Below are positions 13,713 through 22,220 of a stretch of DNA of 64,000 nt, in pieces. Numbering within the stretch: position 1 is the stretch's first letter; each line of letters begins with the position of its first letter. The position numbers and the translations under genes were made by a program. The notes beneath the pieces were generated by a model. The model worked only from the letters and a program-made list of their open reading frames with translations. It was not told the origin of the DNA and did not search any database. Source of the DNA: Amycolatopsis mediterranei (GTDB taxonomy: Bacteria; Actinomycetota; Actinomycetes; Mycobacteriales; Pseudonocardiaceae); contig NZ_CP100416.1 of assembly GCF_026017845.1 (NCBI RefSeq), forward strand, positions 8,029,757 to 8,093,756, in the 5' to 3' direction.

Positions 13713-14903
13713 TCACCATCCGATCGGCATCGACCGCGGTCCGCGGACGATCATCTGCGTCTTCCACACGATATCGCCGGCGAGGTGCAGCCCCGGCATT
13801 TCGGTGACCAACGCGCGCAGCGCCTCCTGCAGCTCCAGCCGGGCCAGGGGCGCGCCCAGGCAGTGGTGGACGCCGTGGCCGAAGCCCAGGTGGTGGTTTT
13901 CGGAGCGGTCGAAGCGCAGCTTGTCCGCGCCGTCGAACTGCAGCCCGTCGCGGTTGGCCGCGCCGATGGCGACCAGCACCGGCTCGCCCGCTCGCACCAG
14001 CACGTCGCCGACCTGGACGTCTTCGGTGGCGTAGCGCGCGAACGCGGCGCCGGCGCCCAGCGGCACGAACCGCATCAGTTCCTCGACGGCCGCCGGGATC
14101 AGGTCCGGGTCGGCGCACAGCCGTTCCCACTGCTCGTGCTGGTCCAGCAGCGCGTAGACGAAGTTCGGGATCTGGCTGGCGGTGGTCTCGTGCCCGGCGA
14201 TGAGGATGCCGACGCACAGGTCGACCAGTTCCAGCTCGGTCAGCCGGTCGCGGACGTCGCGGGCTTCGATCAGCGCCGTCATCAGGTCGTCCTGGGGCCG
14301 CACGCGGTGCTCGGCGATCAGGTCACGCATGTAGTCACGCAGTTCTTCGCGGTTGCGCTCGAACTCCTCGAGCGTCAGCCCGCTGGTGGACAGCGCCCGG
14401 TCGCTCCAGACGCGGAACTTCGGCCGGTCGACGGCCGGGACGCCGAGCAGCTCGCAGATCACCGCGACCGGGATGGGCAGCGCGTAGCCGTCGACGAGGT
14501 CGGCGGGCGGGCCGGCCGCCTTCATGTCCGCGATCAGTTCCGCGGCGAGGGTCGCGACGCGCGGCCGGAGCAGTTCGACGCGCCGCGTGGTGAACGCCTT
14601 CGCCACGAGTGTCCGCAGCCGCGTGTGGTCCGGCGGGTCCATCTGCAGGATGCCGCCGTCGCGGACCAGGGGCGTGAGGCGGGGCGCGTCCTTTTCCTTC
14701 TCCATCGCCCGCGAGAACCGGCGGTCGCCCAGCACCAGCCGCGCGTCGGCGTAGCGCGTGGCCAGCCACGCCGGCTCGCCGTAACTCATCTTCACCCGGA
14801 TCATGCCCTCGGCTTCGCGGGCGGCCGCGTAAGCCTCGTCGAGGTCGAGCCCGGCGTCCACGTTGAAGGGGTACGAGAGCGGTTCGGTGTGGGTGGCAGT
14901 CAT
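13713..14903 (-). CDS. cytochrome P450 (CYP), first pair
   Basis: The 396-residue class I bacterial P450 is soluble. The I-helix oxygen-activation motif is GILIAGHETTASQ and the K-helix ExxR is in AVEELMRF. The heme signature FGHGVHHCLGAPLAR has Cys348 as thiolate ligand. Substrate cannot be assigned. The length and AGHETT sequence fit CYPs of secondary metabolism or xenobiotic oxidation. ATG 14903 has GGGGG 7 nt upstream. A TetR-type operator overlaps the presumed promoter (14927-14946), so expression is probably inducible. It is followed by its ferredoxin and is divergent from the PadR-P450-ferredoxin operon. Confidence 0.93.
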   Translation of the reverse strand: MTATHTEPLSYPFNVDAGLDLDEAYAAAREAEGMIRVKMSYGEPAWLATRYADARLVLGDRRFSRAMEKEKDAPRLTPLVRDGGILQMDPPDHTRLRTLVAKAFTTRRVELLRPRVATLAAELIADMKAAGPPADLVDGYALPIPVAVICELLGVPAVDRPKFRVWSDRALSTSGLTLEEFERNREELRDYMRDLIAEHRVRPQDDLMTALIEARDVRDRLTELELVDLCVGILIAGHETTASQIPNFVYALLDQHEQWERLCADPDLIPAAVEELMRFVPLGAGAAFARYATEDVQVGDVLVRAGEPVLVAIGAANRDGLQFDGADKLRFDRSENHHLGFGHGVHHCLGAPLARLELQEALRALVTEMPGLHLAGDIVWKTQMIVRGPRSMPIGW

Positions 14904-14926
14904 GCGGAACCCCCGTGCTCCAAGAT

Positions 14927-14946
14927 TTGTAAGCATCCGCTTACAA
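14927..14946. promoter_or_regulatory. TetR-type operator TTGTAAGC-ATCC-GCTTACAA
   Basis: A perfect 8-bp inverted repeat with a 4-bp spacer, 24 bp upstream of the first P450 ATG and overlapping its likely -10 region. The half-site GTAAGC is typical of TetR-family operators. A TetR gene lies at 17.0 kb, but no copy of this site was found in front of that gene, so the pairing is only a suggestion. Confidence 0.65.
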
Positions 14947-15059
14947 CGCTACACATCGATCATGCTCACGTCGAGCGGCACCTTGCTCACTCAAGGTCAT
15001 CATCGCAACGGAAAGTTTCCGTCCACTTGTCACCGCAAGGCATTGCCCGGTCACCAACT

Positions 15060-15080
15060 CCTAGGTTACGGTGACCTAGG
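15060..15080. promoter_or_regulatory. palindromic operator CCTAGGT-N7-ACCTAGG over the PadR start
   Basis: A perfect 7-bp inverted repeat with a 7-bp spacer. The last base is the G of the PadR GTG start codon. Autoregulation by PadR is likely, because the site would block the start of its own operon. Confidence 0.65.
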
Positions 15081-15589
15081 TGTGGATCGAAATCCTCTTG
15101 CTGTCGAAGCTGGCCGTCGAGCCGATGCACGGCTACGAACTGCGCAAGGCCGTGGAGGCGTCGACCGGCCACACCCTGTCGAACAACTCGCTCTACCCGA
15201 CCCTGCGGCGCTTCGTCGACGCGGGCGCGGTGAGCCGCAGCGCGGAGGAGCAGGCAGCCAAACCGCCGCGGCACGTCTACACGATCACCGAAGTCGGACG
15301 GGAACTGCTGCACGACATGCTCGCGGACTTCCCGCCCGACCTGGCGCTCAACGAGCCCGAGTTCCTGGCCCGCGTCGGGAACTTCGCCTGGCTGCGGCCA
15401 CCGGAACGCTTGCGGGTGCTCGAGACCCGCAAGAACGCGCTGACCGCCGAGCAAGCGCGGCTCACCCGGCTCGCCGCCGGGCAGGCCGATCCGTGGAGCC
15501 GGGCCGCGCTGGAGCACGTGCTCGGGAAGTTCGCCGCCGAACTCCGCTGGCTCGCCGGCCTCACCACCGATCCGAGGGAAGACGCATGA
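15080..15589 (+). CDS. PadR family transcriptional regulator
   Basis: The 169-residue protein has a winged helix at ~1-85 (ILLLSKLAVEPMHGYELRKAVEAS...SNNSLYPTLRRFVDAGAVSRSAEEQAAKPPRHVYTITEVGRELL). The C-terminal helical dimerisation arm is LNEPEFLARVGNFAWL...HVLGKFAAELRWLAGL (subfamily-2-like length). PadR repressors respond to aromatic or toxic compounds. Its ATGA junction with the downstream P450 and the palindrome on its own start suggest a self-repressed PadR-P450-ferredoxin operon. Confidence 0.9.
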   Translation: MWIEILLLSKLAVEPMHGYELRKAVEASTGHTLSNNSLYPTLRRFVDAGAVSRSAEEQAAKPPRHVYTITEVGRELLHDMLADFPPDLALNEPEFLARVGNFAWLRPPERLRVLETRKNALTAEQARLTRLAAGQADPWSRAALEHVLGKFAAELRWLAGLTTDPREDA

Positions 15590-16800
15590 CCACCACCGAA
15601 GAGACCCCCCGCCTCCCCTTCACCCGCGCGAACGCGCTCGCGATCGCCCCGGACTACGACGTCCTCCGCCGGCAGGCGCCGGTGAGCCGGGTGCTCACCC
15701 CGGCCGGCGACCCGGCCTGGCTGGTGACGTCCTACGAGGCGGCCAAGGAGGTCTTCCGCGACCGCCGCTTCGGCCGGTCGCACCCGGCGCCGGAACAGGC
15801 GTCGCGGATCTCCCACGCCGCCCTGCAGAACGGCCCGAACGGGGACTTCGACACCGAGGAGCGCGACCACAAGCGGATGCGCCGGATGCTGGCGCCCGCC
15901 TTCTCCGCGCCCCGGATGCGCGCCCTCGGCGACCGCATCGCGGAACTGACCGACCGCTGCCTCGACGACCTCCAGGCCGCGCGCGACGCGCACCCCGGCG
16001 AGCCGGTCGATCTGACCGACTTCCTCGCGTTCCCGTTGCCGGTGCTGGTGATCTGCGAACTGCTCGGCGTGCCCTACGCCGACCGGGAGCACTTCCGCGG
16101 GCTGTCCGAGCGGATCGCGGTGATGAACGGCGGCGAAGACGCCCAGGCGGCGATGGCGGAGTTCATGGCGTACATGACGAAGCTGGCCGACGCCAAGCGC
16201 GCGGACCCGCAGCCCGACGTCATCTCCGACATGGTCGCGGTCCAGGCCGATGACCCCACCTTCACCGACGACGACCTCGCCCGGATGGGCGCCGGGCTGC
16301 TGTTCGCCGGCCACGAGACGACGTCGACGCGGATCGCGATGGGCACGCTGTTCCTGCTCAGCGACACCGCCCGCCGCGACCGCTTCGCCGCCGACCCCGA
16401 CGGCCAGGTGAACCAGACCGTCGAGGAGATCCTGCGGCTGACCGCGACCAGCGGCACCGGCCTGCTGCGGTACGCGCACGAAGACGTCGAGATCGCCGGG
16501 ACGCGGATCATGCGCGGCGACGCCGTGCTGATCTCCAGCGACGCGGCCAACCGGGACGCGTCGGTGTTCGCCGACCCGGACGGGTTCGACCCGGACCGGA
16601 CGCCGAACGTGCACCTCGCCTTCGGCACCGGCGCCCACGTCTGCATCGGCGCCAACCTCGCCCGCACCGAGCTGCGCACGGTGTTCCCGAAGCTGTTCCG
16701 CCGCTTCCCGGGCCTGCGGCTCGCCGTCGGGCTCGACGAGATCCCGGTGCGCACCAACCGCGTGGCCGGCGGTGTCGAGCGCGTGCCCGTGGAGTGGTGA
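15586..16800 (+). CDS. cytochrome P450 (CYP), second pair
   Basis: The 404-residue P450 has an I-helix GLLFAGHETTSTR, an ExxR in TVEEILRL, and the heme motif FGTGAHVCIGANLAR with Cys353. The stretch TATSGTGLLRYAHEDVEIAGT and ESC-like SDAANRDASVFADPDGFDPDR resemble CYP105/CYP107-type enzymes. The substrate is unknown. It is translationally coupled to PadR (ATGA, 4-nt overlap) and followed 4 nt later by its own ferredoxin. The two P450s in the window are only distantly alike, so they are not a recent duplication. Confidence 0.93.
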   Translation: MTTTEETPRLPFTRANALAIAPDYDVLRRQAPVSRVLTPAGDPAWLVTSYEAAKEVFRDRRFGRSHPAPEQASRISHAALQNGPNGDFDTEERDHKRMRRMLAPAFSAPRMRALGDRIAELTDRCLDDLQAARDAHPGEPVDLTDFLAFPLPVLVICELLGVPYADREHFRGLSERIAVMNGGEDAQAAMAEFMAYMTKLADAKRADPQPDVISDMVAVQADDPTFTDDDLARMGAGLLFAGHETTSTRIAMGTLFLLSDTARRDRFAADPDGQVNQTVEEILRLTATSGTGLLRYAHEDVEIAGTRIMRGDAVLISSDAANRDASVFADPDGFDPDRTPNVHLAFGTGAHVCIGANLARTELRTVFPKLFRRFPGLRLAVGLDEIPVRTNRVAGGVERVPVEW

Positions 16801-16804
16801 ACCG

Positions 16805-17002
16805 ATGAAGATCACCGTCGACACGGGAAGCTGCGTCTCGTCCGGCCAGTGCGTGCTGCTGGCCCCGGAGGCGTTCGACCAGAACGAGGACGACGGCACG
16901 GTCGTCCTCCTCGCCGAGGAGCCGCCCGCCGGCGCCGAAGAGGCGGTCCGGCAGGCGGAACTGACCTGCCCGGCCGCCGCGATCCGCCTCTCCGGCGCCT
17001 AG
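16805..17002 (+). CDS. 3Fe-4S ferredoxin, partner of the second P450
   Basis: A 65-residue single-cluster ferredoxin (MKITVDTGSCVSSGQCVLLAPEAFDQ ... ELTCPAAAIRLSGA). The Cys spacing C-x5-C ... C-P is the same as in the first ferredoxin. It starts 2 nt after the P450 stop and closes the PadR operon. It is probably the electron donor for the preceding enzyme. Confidence 0.9.
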   Translation: MKITVDTGSCVSSGQCVLLAPEAFDQNEDDGTVVLLAEEPPAGAEEAVRQAELTCPAAAIRLSGA

Positions 17003-17045
17003 GGTCCGTCGCGCCCGCGTCCGGTTTGCCGGTTAGCCTGCTTCG

Positions 17046-17618
17046 ATGAGCGAAACGCCGGAGCAGCGTGGCCGCAAGCGGGACGCGGCCGCGACGCGGC
17101 AGGCGTTGCTCGACGCCGGCGCGAAGCTGTTCGCCGAGCGCGGGTTCGACCGGACGACCGTGCGGGACATCGCCGACCTGGCCGGGGTCAACCAGTCGCT
17201 GCTCTTCCGCTACTTCGGCAGCAAGGAGGCGCTGTTCGAGGAGGTCATCGCCCGCAGCGGGCGCGAGCACCTCGAATCCCACCCGCCGGAGCGGCTGCTC
17301 AGCGCGTCGCTGCGCAGCATGCTCGAGCCGGGCGGCGACCGGAACCGGACGCTGGAGACGTACCTGCGCTCGTCCGGCAGCGGCGACGTCGGGGCGGTGC
17401 TGCGCGCGGAGATCGGCGACCAGTACGCCCGGATCCTGGCCACGCTGACCGACGCCCCGGACGCCGAGCTGCGTGCCGACCTCGCGCTCGCCTGGCTGCT
17501 GGGCATCGGGGTGGTCCGCGAGCTCACCGGCAAGCAGCCGCTGGCCGGCGCCGATCCCGACGCCATCGTCCGGCTCGTCCTCACCGCCGTCCGGACGCTG
17601 CTGGAGCGCGCCGAATGA
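17046..17618 (+). CDS. TetR family transcriptional regulator
   Basis: The 190-residue protein has the HTH at ~15-62 (TRQALLDAGAKLFAERGFDRTTVRDIADLAGVNQSLLFRYFGSKEALFEEV). The C-terminal ligand domain ends LLGIGVVRELTGKQPLAGADPDAIVRLVLTAVRTLLERAE, as in the TetR_C_33/AcrR-like set. TAGCCT lies 6 nt before the ATG (17034-17039), implying a leaderless mRNA. Its stop is directly abutted by the stop of the convergent oxidoreductase gene. It may regulate the neighbouring P450 operons; the operator at 14927 is a candidate. Confidence 0.9.
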   Translation: MSETPEQRGRKRDAAATRQALLDAGAKLFAERGFDRTTVRDIADLAGVNQSLLFRYFGSKEALFEEVIARSGREHLESHPPERLLSASLRSMLEPGGDRNRTLETYLRSSGSGDVGAVLRAEIGDQYARILATLTDAPDAELRADLALAWLLGIGVVRELTGKQPLAGADPDAIVRLVLTAVRTLLERAE

Positions 17619-20354
17619 TCACGGGAGCGCGCGCCGCAGCAGTTCCGCCAGGTGCACCGGTGTCCGGCCCGACTCCTGGGCGATCTGCGTCCGGCAGCTG
17701 AAGCCGTCGGACACCACCACGGTGTCCGGGGAAGCCGCGCGGATCGCGGGCAGCATCCGGTCCTCCGCCACCGCCTTCGAGACGGCGTAGTGGCCGCGCT
17801 CGAAGCCGAAGTTGCCCGCCAGGCCGCAGCAGCCCGAGTCCAAAGTGATGTTGCGGACCCCCGCGGCCGCCAGCGCGGACTCGTCGGCGCCGAAACCCAG
17901 CACCGCATGCTGGTGGCAGTGCACCTGCGTGATCGCGTCGACGTCGAGCGCCGCGAACGGGATCGGCGCCCGGGCCAGCAGCTCGGCGAAGGTGAACGTC
18001 CGCGACGCCAGGAGCGAAGCCCGCGCGTCGCCCGGCATCAGTGCGGGCAGGTCGCCGCGGAACAGGGCCGTGCAGCTCGGTTCCAGGCCCGCCACCTCGT
18101 AGCCGGCCTCCAGGTACGGCGCCAGCACGGACAGCGTCCGGTCCAGGACGCGCCGCGCGACGCCGAGCTGGCCCGTCGACACCCACGTCAGTCCACAACA
18201 GACGCCACGGTCCGGCAGCACGACGTCGTACCCGGCCGCGGTGAGCACCTCGTGGGCGGCGTCGAGCACCGAAGGCGTCAGGTAGTTGTTGAACGAGTCC
18301 GGCCAGAGCACCACCCGCCGCTCCCCTGACGCCTTCCGCCGAAGATCCGCACGCGACGACGTAAACGGGGAAGAAGCGAACGACGGCAACGAACGCTCCG
18401 GTGCGATCCCGCCGAGCCATTTCACCAAGCCCGCCCAGCGCGACCGCCCGACGGCATTGGCCAAGCGCGGAGCAACAGCGCTGAGCCGCAGCCACAGCGG
18501 CAGCCAGCCCATCGAGTAGTGCGACGCCGGGCGCAGCCGCCGCCGGTAGTGCTGGTGCAGGAACTCGGCCTTGTACGTCGCCATGTCGACGTCGACCGGG
18601 CAGTCCGACAGACATCCCTTGCAGGACAAGCACAAATCGAGGGCCTCCCGGACCTCGGTGGACCGCCAGCCGTCCTTGATCACCTCGCCGTTGAGCATCT
18701 CCGCGAGCAGGTGGGCGCGCCCGCGCGTCGAGTGCTGTTCTTCGCGGGTGGCCCGGTAGCTCGGGCACATCACGCCGCCGCCGCTGGTGTTGCGGCACTT
18801 CCCCACGCCGACGCAGCGCCGCATCGCCTGGCCGAAGTTCCCGCGGTCCTCCGGATAGCCGAGGAACACACTGTCCTCAAAGGACGCTGGCGTCGATCGC
18901 ACCCGCAGATCGGCGTCGACCGGCCGCGGCGCCACCAGGATGCCGGGATTCATCCGCCCGGCCGGGTCGAAGATCGCCTTGAACCGCGCGAAGACGTCCA
19001 TCATCTCCGGGCTGTACATGCGGGACAGCAGCTCGGAGCGCGCCTGGCCGTCGCCGTGCTCGCCGGACAGCGACCCGCCGTGCGCCGCGACGAGGTCCGC
19101 GGCCTCCTCCAGGAACCGCCGGAAGTCCGCCACGCCGGACGCGGACAGCAGGTCGAAGTCGAGTCGCAGGTGCAGGCAGCCTTCGCCGTAGTGGCCGTAG
19201 ACCACGCTGCGGCGGCCGTGCGCACGCATCAAGGACTTGAACTCGCGCAGGTAGGCGCCGAGCCGCTCGGGTGGGACGGCGGCGTCCTCCCAGCCCGGCC
19301 ACGCTTCCGAGCCGTCCGCGAGCCGGGTCGCGAGCCCGGCGCCTTCCTCGCGGATGCGCCACAGCCCGCGTTGCGCGGCCGGGTCGTCGACGATCGCGAA
19401 GCCCGTCAGGTCGAGCGACGCGGCCAGTTCCCGGGCCCGCGAAGCCGGGTCGTCGCCGGCCAGCTCGACGAACAGCCACGCCCCGCCCGGCGGCAGGTCG
19501 CCGACGCGGCCGGGGAGCATCGCGACGAGCTCGGCGTCCACGCCTTCGACGGTCAGCGGGGACCACGGCAGGATCGAGGGCACCGCGTCGGCCGCCGCGA
19601 TGTCGGACGGAAAACCGAGCACCGCCAACACGCGCCGGTGGGGCAGCTCGGCGAGCGAGACGGTCGCTTCGAGAATGGTCACGCAGGTGCCCTCGCTGCC
19701 GACGAGCGCCTTCGCGACGTCGAAACCGTTCTCGGGCAGCAGGTGCTCGAGCCCGTAGCCCGACACCCGGCGCGGCCACGTCGAGAGTTCGCGGCGCAGC
19801 AACGCCAGGTTGTCGCGCACCAGCGCGCGCAGCTCGTCGAAGATCCGGCCCTCGGCAGGCTCGTCCGGGCCCACCCGCAGCCGCGTCCCGTCGTAGAGCA
19901 GGACCTCCAGCGAGCGGACGACGTCGACCGTGCGCCCCCACGCCACCGAGTGCGAGCCGCACGCGTTGTTGCCGATCATCCCGCCGAGCGTGCAGCGGCT
20001 GTGCGTCGACGGGTCCGGGCCGAACCGCAGGCCGTGCGGGGCCGCGACCGCCTGCAGGTCGTCGAGCACCGTGCCGGGCAGCACGCGCGCCAGCCGCGCG
20101 TCCGGGTCCAGGGAGAGCACCCCGCCGAGGTGGCGCGAGGTGTCGATCACCAGGCCCGGCCCGCACGCGTTGCCGGCGACGCTCGTCCCGCCGCCGCGCG
20201 CGATCACCGGCAGGTCACGATTCCGGGCGGCCGCGACCGCCGCGACCACGTCGTCGACGGTCCGCGGCAGCACCACGCCGCGCGGCACGTGGCGGTAGTT
20301 GGACGCGTCGGTCGTGTACAGCGCGAGCGTGGCGGCGTCGGTGAGGATCTCCAC
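17619..20354 (-). CDS. FAD-linked oxidase / iron-sulfur fusion (GlcD-GlcF or D-lactate dehydrogenase type)
   Basis: The ~911-residue flavoprotein has an N-terminal FAD_binding_4 domain (ARGGGTSVAGNACGPGLVIDTSRHLGGVL, GNNACGSHSVAWGRTVDVV). The FAD-oxidase C domain follows (YGHYGEGCLHLRLDFDL, SGEHGDGQARSELL), then Fe-S regions (CVGVGKCRN...GVMCPSY; CLSCKGCLSDCPVDVDM). Two C-terminal CCG-type domains end the protein (GVCCGLTW, SGCCGLAGNFGFERGHY). This matches actinobacterial FAD/FeS oxidoreductases that oxidise 2-hydroxyacids such as D-lactate or glycolate and feed the quinone pool. The start is uncertain: GTG 20354 was taken, but TTG 20366 is possible. It is divergent from the two-component system. 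Confidence 0.9.
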   Translation of the reverse strand: MEILTDAATLALYTTDASNYRHVPRGVVLPRTVDDVVAAVAAARNRDLPVIARGGGTSVAGNACGPGLVIDTSRHLGGVLSLDPDARLARVLPGTVLDDLQAVAAPHGLRFGPDPSTHSRCTLGGMIGNNACGSHSVAWGRTVDVVRSLEVLLYDGTRLRVGPDEPAEGRIFDELRALVRDNLALLRRELSTWPRRVSGYGLEHLLPENGFDVAKALVGSEGTCVTILEATVSLAELPHRRVLAVLGFPSDIAAADAVPSILPWSPLTVEGVDAELVAMLPGRVGDLPPGGAWLFVELAGDDPASRARELAASLDLTGFAIVDDPAAQRGLWRIREEGAGLATRLADGSEAWPGWEDAAVPPERLGAYLREFKSLMRAHGRRSVVYGHYGEGCLHLRLDFDLLSASGVADFRRFLEEAADLVAAHGGSLSGEHGDGQARSELLSRMYSPEMMDVFARFKAIFDPAGRMNPGILVAPRPVDADLRVRSTPASFEDSVFLGYPEDRGNFGQAMRRCVGVGKCRNTSGGGVMCPSYRATREEQHSTRGRAHLLAEMLNGEVIKDGWRSTEVREALDLCLSCKGCLSDCPVDVDMATYKAEFLHQHYRRRLRPASHYSMGWLPLWLRLSAVAPRLANAVGRSRWAGLVKWLGGIAPERSLPSFASSPFTSSRADLRRKASGERRVVLWPDSFNNYLTPSVLDAAHEVLTAAGYDVVLPDRGVCCGLTWVSTGQLGVARRVLDRTLSVLAPYLEAGYEVAGLEPSCTALFRGDLPALMPGDARASLLASRTFTFAELLARAPIPFAALDVDAITQVHCHQHAVLGFGADESALAAAGVRNITLDSGCCGLAGNFGFERGHYAVSKAVAEDRMLPAIRAASPDTVVVSDGFSCRTQIAQESGRTPVHLAELLRRALP

Positions 20355-20438
20355 GCCCCCATTCAAGTCGACCCGGCGCCGCCGTAGGTCTCCAGCCGGG
20401 TATGTCCGGAACCACACCCGGTGTGCCATCGTGATCGG

Positions 20439-21578
20439 GTGACGGCCAAGGAGCACGTCGCCGAGTACAGCGCGGTGCTGGGCGAGCTGCTGCGCGAGCG
20501 GGAGAAACTGCTCGGCACGCTCGACCGCGTCGCCGCGCTGCACGGGACCGCGCGCCTGATCCGGGAGACGGTCGGCGCGAAGGCCGGGTTCGTCGCCGAG
20601 CTCGACCGGCCCGAGCTGGCCGTGATCCGCTGGATGTCCGGCACCCGGACGGACTCGCTGCAGGACCTCGAGGTGCCGGTCGGCCAGGGCATCGGCGGCC
20701 GGGTGCTCGCGCTGGGCCGTCCGGTGAAGGTCGCCGACTACGTCAGCTCGCCGGCGATCACCCACCAGTTCGACGCCCAGGTCCGGGGCGAGGGCCTGGC
20801 CGCGATGCTCGCCGTGCCGATCGTCGCGCGCGGTGAGACCGTCGCCATCGCCTACGCGGCCATGCGCGAGCCCGCCGACTTCGGCGACGACGCCGTCCGG
20901 CGGATGGAAGAGGTCGCGCGCGAGGCCGGGACGGCGTTGCACCTGGCGAAGGTCGCCGAGACCGACCGCACGGCCGCGGTGGCCGGCGAGCGCCTGCGCA
21001 TGCAGAGCGCGCTGCACGACTCCGTCGGCGCGCTGCTGTTCTCCATCGGCGTCCAGGTGCGCGACCTGCACGAGGACCTGCGCGAGCTCCCGGGCCTGGA
21101 GGCGCGGCTGCGGCGCCTGGAAGGCGACGTCTCGGCGGCCGCGGGAGCGTTGCGGGAGTCGCTGCTGGCGCTGTCGGAGTGCAGCCCGGAGCGGGCGCTG
21201 CCGGTCGAGCTGGCCGAGCACTGCCGCTCGTTCCAGGCGCGCTGCGGCGTGCCGGCCCGGTTCGTGCAGCTCGCGGCGGTGCCGCCGCTGGACGCCGAAC
21301 GCACCGCGCTGCTGGTGGCCGCGGTCCGCGAAGGGCTGCTCAACGTCGAGAAGCACGCCCGGGCGTCCTCGGTGGTCGTCAGCCTGCTGCCCAGCGACGA
21401 CGGGGTCCAGGTGGTCGTCGCGGACGACGGCACAGGCACCGACGCCGTCCCCGGCACCGGCATGGGCCTGCGGACGCTCACCAGGCGGGCCGCGCGGCTC
21501 GGCGGCCGGGTCAGCCTCGTCCGCGACGACGACGACGGCTGCACCCTGCGCGCGTGGGTGCCGCTGGTGCGACGGTGA
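20439..21578 (+). CDS. GAF-domain sensor histidine kinase (NarL-type HisKA_3)
   Basis: The 379-residue protein has an N-terminal coiled helix, a GAF domain at ~40-180 (ARLIRETVGAKAGFVAEL...VPVGQGIGGRVLALGRPVKVADYV) and a HisKA_3 box with the phosphoacceptor His in MQSALHDSVGALLFSIG. An HATPase_c domain follows (REGLLNVEKHARASSVVV; DDGTGTDAVPGTGMGLRTLTRRAARLGG). No membrane segment is seen, so it is a cytosolic sensor, probably of a small ligand or redox cue. GTG 20439 was chosen, with a CATCGT -10-like element 6 nt upstream. It is coupled (GTGA) to its response regulator. Confidence 0.9.
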   Translation: MTAKEHVAEYSAVLGELLREREKLLGTLDRVAALHGTARLIRETVGAKAGFVAELDRPELAVIRWMSGTRTDSLQDLEVPVGQGIGGRVLALGRPVKVADYVSSPAITHQFDAQVRGEGLAAMLAVPIVARGETVAIAYAAMREPADFGDDAVRRMEEVAREAGTALHLAKVAETDRTAAVAGERLRMQSALHDSVGALLFSIGVQVRDLHEDLRELPGLEARLRRLEGDVSAAAGALRESLLALSECSPERALPVELAEHCRSFQARCGVPARFVQLAAVPPLDAERTALLVAAVREGLLNVEKHARASSVVVSLLPSDDGVQVVVADDGTGTDAVPGTGMGLRTLTRRAARLGGRVSLVRDDDDGCTLRAWVPLVRR

Positions 21579-22207
21579 CCCCCACGACCCCCGCGACCGT
21601 CTTCGTCGTCGACGACCACCCGGTGGTCCGCGACGGCGTGACGCTGCTGCTGCGCTCGGACCCCTGTCTGAGCGTGGTCGGCTCGGCCGAGTCCGGGCGG
21701 CTGGCGATCGAGCGGGTGGCGGCGCTGGCCCCGGACCTGATCCTGCTCGACCTGCGGCTGCCGGACATGCTCGCACCGGAGGTCGTCACCGAGCTGCGCC
21801 GGGTGCACCCCGAGGGGAAGATCGTGGTCTTCACCGCGCACGGCGACCACCAGGGCGTGCTGGCCGCGCTGGAGTCGGGCGCGCACGGCTGCCTGCTCAA
21901 GGACGCCGCGGGCGCCCAGCTGGTGACCGAGCTGCGCCGGGTCCTGCGCGGCGAGCGCGTCGTCGACCCGCGGATCCTCCCCGACGCCGGGCAACGCTCG
22001 GACGCGCTGGCCCGCAGTGGCCTGACCCGCCGCGAGTACGAGGTGCTGCGGCTGGCCGCCCAGGGCCAGACGAACCCGGAGATCGCGGAGTCGACCGGCC
22101 TGGCCCGCAACACGGTGAAGACGTACCTGCAGTCGGCCCTGCACAAGCTGGGGGCCCGCAACCGCGTCGAGGCCATCGGGAAGGCCAGCGAAGCCGGGCT
22201 GCTGTGA
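21575..22207 (+). CDS. NarL/FixJ-type response regulator
   Basis: The 210-residue protein has a receiver domain at ~8-125 with the acidic pair VVDDHPVVRDG, the phospho-Asp in LILLDLRLPDM and Lys in CLLKDAAGA. The LuxR-type HTH is at ~148-205 (GLTRREYEVLRLAAQGQTNPEIAESTGLARNTVKTYLQSALHKLGARNRVEAI). It overlaps the kinase gene by 4 nt, making a cognate pair. Targets are unknown; the divergent FAD/FeS oxidoreductase is the nearest candidate. Confidence 0.92.
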   Translation: MTPTTPATVFVVDDHPVVRDGVTLLLRSDPCLSVVGSAESGRLAIERVAALAPDLILLDLRLPDMLAPEVVTELRRVHPEGKIVVFTAHGDHQGVLAALESGAHGCLLKDAAGAQLVTELRRVLRGERVVDPRILPDAGQRSDALARSGLTRREYEVLRLAAQGQTNPEIAESTGLARNTVKTYLQSALHKLGARNRVEAIGKASEAGLL

Positions 22208-22220
22208 GATCCTCCCCCGG

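Noticed and set aside
14863..15585. N-terminal extension of the second P450 frame back to 14863
   Set aside because: It runs antisense and through the PadR gene; the P450 homology starts at 15586 with an ATGA overlap.
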